The notes below the pieces were generated by a model. It worked only from the letters and a program-made list of their open reading frames with translations. It was not told the DNA's origin and made no database searches. The position numbers were made by a program, and so were the translations under genes. From Nocardia uniformis NBRC 13702 (GTDB lineage: Bacteria; Actinomycetota; Actinomycetes; Mycobacteriales; Mycobacteriaceae), in the NCBI RefSeq assembly GCF_001613345.1, contig NZ_BDCE01000046.1, positions 124,001-188,000 on the forward strand: a stretch of DNA of 64,000 bases, given 5' to 3'. Position 1 is the stretch's first letter. Every line of letters begins with the position of its first letter. Positions 60,613 to 64,000 of the stretch are shown here, in pieces.

Positions 60613-61508
60613 GCACCGATATGCCGCGCCCCGACGCGACCGGGACGGAATTCACGCCGGGTTTCACGGCCCGCATCGTCGAGGTCGCCTGTGTGAGAGC
60701 AGGACTGGACCCGACCGGCTACACATTGATCCGGCACCACACCAACGCCGTCTACCGGCTGGCGCACGAACCCGTGGTGGTGAAGATCAACCGGCCCGGC
60801 AGCACCGCACCCGCCCGAGTCGTGCCGCTGCTTGGCTGGCTGGAACGTCACGGGATCGCGGCCGCGCCACTACGACCGGTTCCAGGCCAGCCGATGGTCA
60901 TCTCCGGATGCCCCGTCACGTTCTGGGAGTATCTGCCGCAAGACCGAGAGGTCACGACGGTCGACCTCGCCGAGCCCCTGGCGAAGCTGCATGCGGTGCG
61001 CGAGTTCACTCTGCGGCTGCCGGTGCACGATCCGATGGACGGGGTGGAACGCAGTATCGACATGAGCAGCATCCTCGACGACACGCAACGAGCCGCCCTG
61101 TACTCGTGGTGTGAACGGGCCAAGATCGAGCTGTCCGACATCTCCTACGATCATGCACCAGCCGTCATTCATGGTGACGCTCAGCACCGTAATGCATTGT
61201 GGCACAACATAGCCGGTCGTGCGGTGTTGTCGGATTGGGACAACTGCGCGTTTGGCCAACCCGAATGGGACGCCATCACGGTCGAGGTTCACGCCCGCAG
61301 ATTCGGCTACCCGCAGTACGACTACGATCGCTTCTGCGGGGCGCTGGGGTGGGATGTGCGGGACTGGAACGGGTACAACACGTTTCGGATGATCCGTGAG
61401 CTGCGGATGATCACGACGAACGCGCGCAAGTCCGCGCCCGCCTCCCCGGCCGCCGCCGAAGTACTGCGCCGGATCGACCACGGCCCCGAAACATGGCACA
61501 GACTTTGA
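60609..61508 (+). CDS. Aminoglycoside-phosphotransferase-fold kinase
   Basis: 299 residues, GTG start overlapping the XRE stop by four bases. VIHGDAQHRNALWHN is the Brenner-type catalytic motif (HGDxxxxN), LSDWDNCAFGQPEWDA the metal-binding DxD-like motif, and VVVKINRPG the Lys of the ATP site. Kinases of this fold phosphorylate aminoglycosides, choline, homoserine and many small metabolites. Substrate not predictable. Could also be a regulatory kinase of the operon. Confidence 0.8.
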   Translation: MSTDMPRPDATGTEFTPGFTARIVEVACVRAGLDPTGYTLIRHHTNAVYRLAHEPVVVKINRPGSTAPARVVPLLGWLERHGIAAAPLRPVPGQPMVISGCPVTFWEYLPQDREVTTVDLAEPLAKLHAVREFTLRLPVHDPMDGVERSIDMSSILDDTQRAALYSWCERAKIELSDISYDHAPAVIHGDAQHRNALWHNIAGRAVLSDWDNCAFGQPEWDAITVEVHARRFGYPQYDYDRFCGALGWDVRDWNGYNTFRMIRELRMITTNARKSAPASPAAAEVLRRIDHGPETWHRL

Positions 61509-61714
61509 CACAATGAACCAAGGGCGCACCATTTTCCCATAGATGCACCAGAAATGAATCTTGCTGGCCGACAACCGGTGCGGCCAGAGTTGATGCATGG
61601 GCGAAGAACTGTCTCGGACGCATTGCGGCGATGCCGTGTTCATCGATGCCGGGGACGGAGAGGGCTACCAGGCCACGCGACGCGTAGCTGCGACACCACG
61701 CCTGCGCGCTGATA
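61509..61714. other. Short interval within the XRE/kinase operon
   Basis: About 200 bases with an open plus frame (from ATG 61597) that looks non-coding after the first 45 residues. No hairpin terminator visible. Confidence 0.35.
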
Positions 61715-61930
61715 GTGCCGGGACTCCGCCACCTCAGCGAGGACCAGATCCTCGAGCTGTGTCAGCACGCCAACATATTTCGTGTAACGGGCAACCGGGC
61801 GTTGGCGCCGGAGCTCAACCGATCGACCGAGCCGTGTCCGAGCCCACGACGGTTGACCGAGGGGCCAGCAGGGCCATCGGTGATCATGAGCCACTTGTTG
61901 ATCGGCAACGCCAATGGGGTCTGTCGTTGA
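61715..61930 (+). CDS. Small hypothetical protein
   Basis: 71 residues from GTG 61715 (LSEDQILELCQHANIFRVTG). Composition is protein-like, helix-rich, with a Pro/Ser-rich middle. A weak ribosome site only. Its TGA overlaps a TTG that can start the next gene, suggesting coupling. Not recognised. Confidence 0.45.
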   Translation: MPGLRHLSEDQILELCQHANIFRVTGNRALAPELNRSTEPCPSPRRLTEGPAGPSVIMSHLLIGNANGVCR

Positions 61931-62334
61931 GCGTTGACAAGCAAGGCGTGTACGCGGAGCTGGGCCACCCGATCCCGGCACTGGCCGGATGCCTGCTGTG
62001 CTGCTGGGATGTCGAAGAACACCAATATCCGGGCATTCGGTCGGCGGCTGCTCGTGGGGGCTTCTCAGTTCCGGCATATCGCACCTGGGAGGGCGGGCGG
62101 GTCGCCATGTTAGGTGTCGGAGAACTGGCGGATTTGACGCCGCAGCACCGGGTGGTGCTCGAGCGGGCGGCCGTCCGGTTCTCCGGTCAGGGGCAACTCC
62201 AGGACACCAGACGACTGTATGTTCCTGCCGCCGAAGCGGATTGGCTGGTCGCGCCGATCGCGGGGCTGGCGTTGGCCGGAGTCCCGTACATCATGTTCGC
62301 CATCAGCAACGTCATCGTCGATGGCATCGGATAA
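61927..62334 (+). CDS. Hypothetical protein
   Basis: 135 residues from TTG 61927. SVDKQGVYAELGHPIPALAG, GCLLCCWDVEEHQYPG, then LGVGELADLTPQHRVVLERA and a hydrophobic C-terminal segment (APIAGLALAGVPYIMFAISN). The frame continues upstream but loses coding character. Family unknown. Embedded in the XRE-kinase-synthetase operon. Confidence 0.5.
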   Translation: MSVDKQGVYAELGHPIPALAGCLLCCWDVEEHQYPGIRSAAARGGFSVPAYRTWEGGRVAMLGVGELADLTPQHRVVLERAAVRFSGQGQLQDTRRLYVPAAEADWLVAPIAGLALAGVPYIMFAISNVIVDGIG

Positions 62335-62348
62335 GAGGTGTCGGCGTG

Positions 62349-63212
62349 ATGAATGCGGCAATCGGGTCGGACGACAGGGTGGACTACGCCCGTCCGGTGT
62401 GGGGGTTTACGGCTGCGGCGACCGATAAGGGGCGTCTCGGAGTCCGATTGATTGACACCCCCACCTCGGTGTCGCTGTGCGCGGGGGACACGCCGACCAC
62501 GTTGACGGCAGCCCGCGAGATCATCGAGCACGGCGGAGCGACCGCGGCAGTGTGTTGCATGCTGCGCCGCCGATCAAATCGCCATTGGGTCAACAGCTCT
62601 CGCAGCGCGGCCGATATCGCCGACCGTTTGGCCACGGCATCGCCAGCTCCGATGCACAACGAGATGCTGTGCGGTAGAAACTATTACGACTGCGGCCGTC
62701 AAGCCAGCCGGCCGACCTGTGAGGCCGTGGGTGAGCGACAGGTCCGCGCACTGGCACAAGTCAACCATCAGCTCGCAGACCAGGTGCTCGACTACCTGGT
62801 GCGCGAGCGAGAGATTCACGGGGTCGCTGCCGTCGCTCGGCAGGTGGTGCGGTATCAGGCGTGGACACCGTGCCAGATGGCCATCGAGGTCTGCCACGAC
62901 AACGCCGATCGAATCCTGCTGCGGCACCACATGTCTCACCGTCCAGACGGTTCGCATCCTGTGGCAGACGACAGCCCACAGGAATGGAAACGTAGTGGAC
63001 AGCTCCGCCGTTCTCGGGCATCATCCCAGCATGACAATGCAGGGGGATCGTCCAATTCCGGACCGGTCGGTGATCATCGCGGACCGAGTCACATAGGGAA
63101 CTTCGTTGTGCGACAGGACGTCCCTTGCCGGGCCATCGGCGCGGACGCCCAGGCCGACTCTGAGTTGGGCTCATGGAAGTGCATAGTCGGCAAAGCCTGG
63201 GGAGGAGAGTGA
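62349..63212 (+). CDS. Hypothetical protein coupled to the synthetase-like gene
   Basis: 287 residues from ATG 62349 (GTG 62346 also possible, with AGAGG upstream). The N-terminal 190 residues look like a real domain, with DYARPVWGFTAAATDKGRLG and cysteine-containing strands (CCMLRRRSNRHWVNSSRSAA, LCGRNYYDCGRQ). The last 90 residues are hydrophilic and less convincing. Its stop overlaps the next ATG by one base. Not recognised. Confidence 0.5.
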   Translation: MNAAIGSDDRVDYARPVWGFTAAATDKGRLGVRLIDTPTSVSLCAGDTPTTLTAAREIIEHGGATAAVCCMLRRRSNRHWVNSSRSAADIADRLATASPAPMHNEMLCGRNYYDCGRQASRPTCEAVGERQVRALAQVNHQLADQVLDYLVREREIHGVAAVARQVVRYQAWTPCQMAIEVCHDNADRILLRHHMSHRPDGSHPVADDSPQEWKRSGQLRRSRASSQHDNAGGSSNSGPVGDHRGPSHIGNFVVRQDVPCRAIGADAQADSELGSWKCIVGKAWGGE

Positions 63213-64000
63213 TGGCGCTGGTGAATTCGGCAGGCGGGCTCGATGTCGACCCATGGAACAACCAAATGCTGTCGGAGCCGCTTCGAGTTTTGCCCACTAC
63301 TCCGCTTCAGATCGATCCGAGTTCCAGGATCTACATGGGTGCCCGAGACCAGCGGTTGGTCGCCAGCCCGAACACTCTGTACTTCGGAGGCACCGACGTC
63401 ACCGGCCCGCTGCATCTGGGACATCTCTACTGTTTTGCCGCTGGCCAGTGTCTGTCCGAAAGCGCAGGCGGTCGCTATATCGTCTCGTTGAACGAGGTCG
63501 AGAGCGGCACCAGTCGCGACATACCGGTGCCGGTGGCGATGCGCAATGCCGGTCTTATAAGAAGCGCACTGGAGGGTGCTGGTTTCGAGGTTCACTCCCG
63601 GCTGGCCGATGGTGAACTCGTCTACGCCTCGCTGCTGCTACACACCTATCTTTCCCGTGATCGGCCTGATCTCGTGCGATCGATCTATGGAGAATCCATC
63701 TCGACGTCAGACGTCCTGGGGATCTGTTCCATGTTGCTGCTGCCGGTGTTCATCGCGAACGAGCACGACGTCGTGTGTGCGGTATACGGCTACGACGAGG
63801 TCCGGCATGTGGAACTCATCTACAAGTTGTATCGGGATCAAGAATTCGCCGAGTGGACGCGCCACTATTGTCACCGGGAACCACCGGAATTCACCTACAT
63901 TCTGACACCTTTGGTGGCCTCGTCCACGCCGGGTCTCAAAATGAGCAAGTCGCTCAGGCATGGAGCGATTCCGTGGGATTCGGTGGCACCCGGAGTTGGT
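63212..64000 (+). CDS. Class I aminoacyl-tRNA synthetase-like protein (TrpRS type), cut by right edge
   Basis: Visible part is about 263 residues from ATG 63212 with GGAGGAG upstream. DVTGPLHLGHLYC carries the HIGH-type motif (HLGH) and TPGLKMSKSLRHG an intact KMSKS. YGYDEVRHVELIYKLYRDQE fits the TrpRS/TyrRS subclass. The anticodon-binding end lies outside. The order of genes (regulator, kinase, unknowns, synthetase) is not that of a housekeeping trpS, so this may be a specialised copy for antibiotic resistance, or supply aminoacyl-tRNA for a biosynthetic or conflict pathway. Confidence 0.75.
   Translation, partial: MALVNSAGGLDVDPWNNQMLSEPLRVLPTTPLQIDPSSRIYMGARDQRLVASPNTLYFGGTDVTGPLHLGHLYCFAAGQCLSESAGGRYIVSLNEVESGTSRDIPVPVAMRNAGLIRSALEGAGFEVHSRLADGELVYASLLLHTYLSRDRPDLVRSIYGESISTSDVLGICSMLLLPVFIANEHDVVCAVYGYDEVRHVELIYKLYRDQEFAEWTRHYCHREPPEFTYILTPLVASSTPGLKMSKSLRHGAIPWDSVAPGVG

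Noticed and set aside
1..64000. CRISPR array or insertion sequence
   Set aside because: No regularly spaced repeats and no transposase gene recognised. The only multi-hairpin region has unrelated stems.

Overview
The window is high-GC actinobacterial DNA and most likely comes from a mycolic-acid-containing Corynebacteriales genome of Nocardia/Rhodococcus type. The supports are an MspA-family porin, a DprE1-type arabinan-precursor oxidase, an F420-type nitroreductase, DUF5753/DUF397 regulator pairs, and heavy use of GTG/TTG starts. Species cannot be assigned from the sequence alone. Almost every block looks accessory, with many small genes, toxins, immunity proteins, regulators and mobile-element functions.

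Layout. 0-5.5 kb: MarR regulator (cut by the left edge) with a cupin, an MscS channel, a DDN-like nitroreductase, and a leftward run of small membrane proteins around a signal-peptidase-I-like protein that lacks the usual catalytic lysine. 5.6-9.4 kb: a double SUKH immunity-type protein and a NucA/NucB DNase-domain protein followed by a candidate inhibitor. 9.4-12.1 kb: a leftward cluster of small conserved-looking proteins, including a DUF4254 protein and a degenerate GHKL-like protein. 12.2-13.5 kb: a DUF5753 HTH regulator coupled to DUF397. 13.5-19.7 kb: a compact RiPP-like locus with a 52-residue candidate precursor, radical SAM enzyme, asparagine-synthetase-like enzyme and PqqD/RRE protein. 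It is flanked by a divergent beta-lactamase-fold hydrolase and an XRE regulator. This is the best candidate for an undescribed system. 20-25.6 kb: a zinc-knuckle protein, a membrane-anchored protein, a DprE1 paralogue with Ser at the benzothiazinone-target cysteine, a damaged CPT-like kinase, and a class I lysyl-tRNA synthetase. 26.3-33.1 kb: xis and tyrosine integrase, then MspA porin, secreted Ntox37-type toxin and immunity protein.

At 33.4 kb there is a 39-bp tRNA-Lys 3' fragment on the minus strand, followed by its own terminator. I read this as one end (attR type) of a second mobile element lying to its right. That element carries a 180-bp inverted repeat, a ParB-like protein, a DUF932 protein, an array of four hairpins, a MurG-like glycosyltransferase, two 2H phosphoesterases flanking an EEP-type hydrolase, an FkbM methyltransferase, an SSB-like protein, a NYN-LOTUS protein, a GIY-YIG-like protein, the MobC/MobA relaxase pair, and a two-gene restriction-modification system. 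No integrase, replication initiator or transfer ATPase for it is visible, so it looks mobilizable rather than self-transmissible, or it extends past the window.

59.4-64 kb: a tightly coupled rightward operon of XRE regulator, APH-fold kinase, three unrecognised proteins and a tryptophanyl-tRNA-synthetase-like enzyme cut by the right edge. Possible themes joining the blocks are peptide modification, toxin/immunity conflict and duplicated aminoacyl-tRNA synthetases. All functional links between genes are inferred from context.
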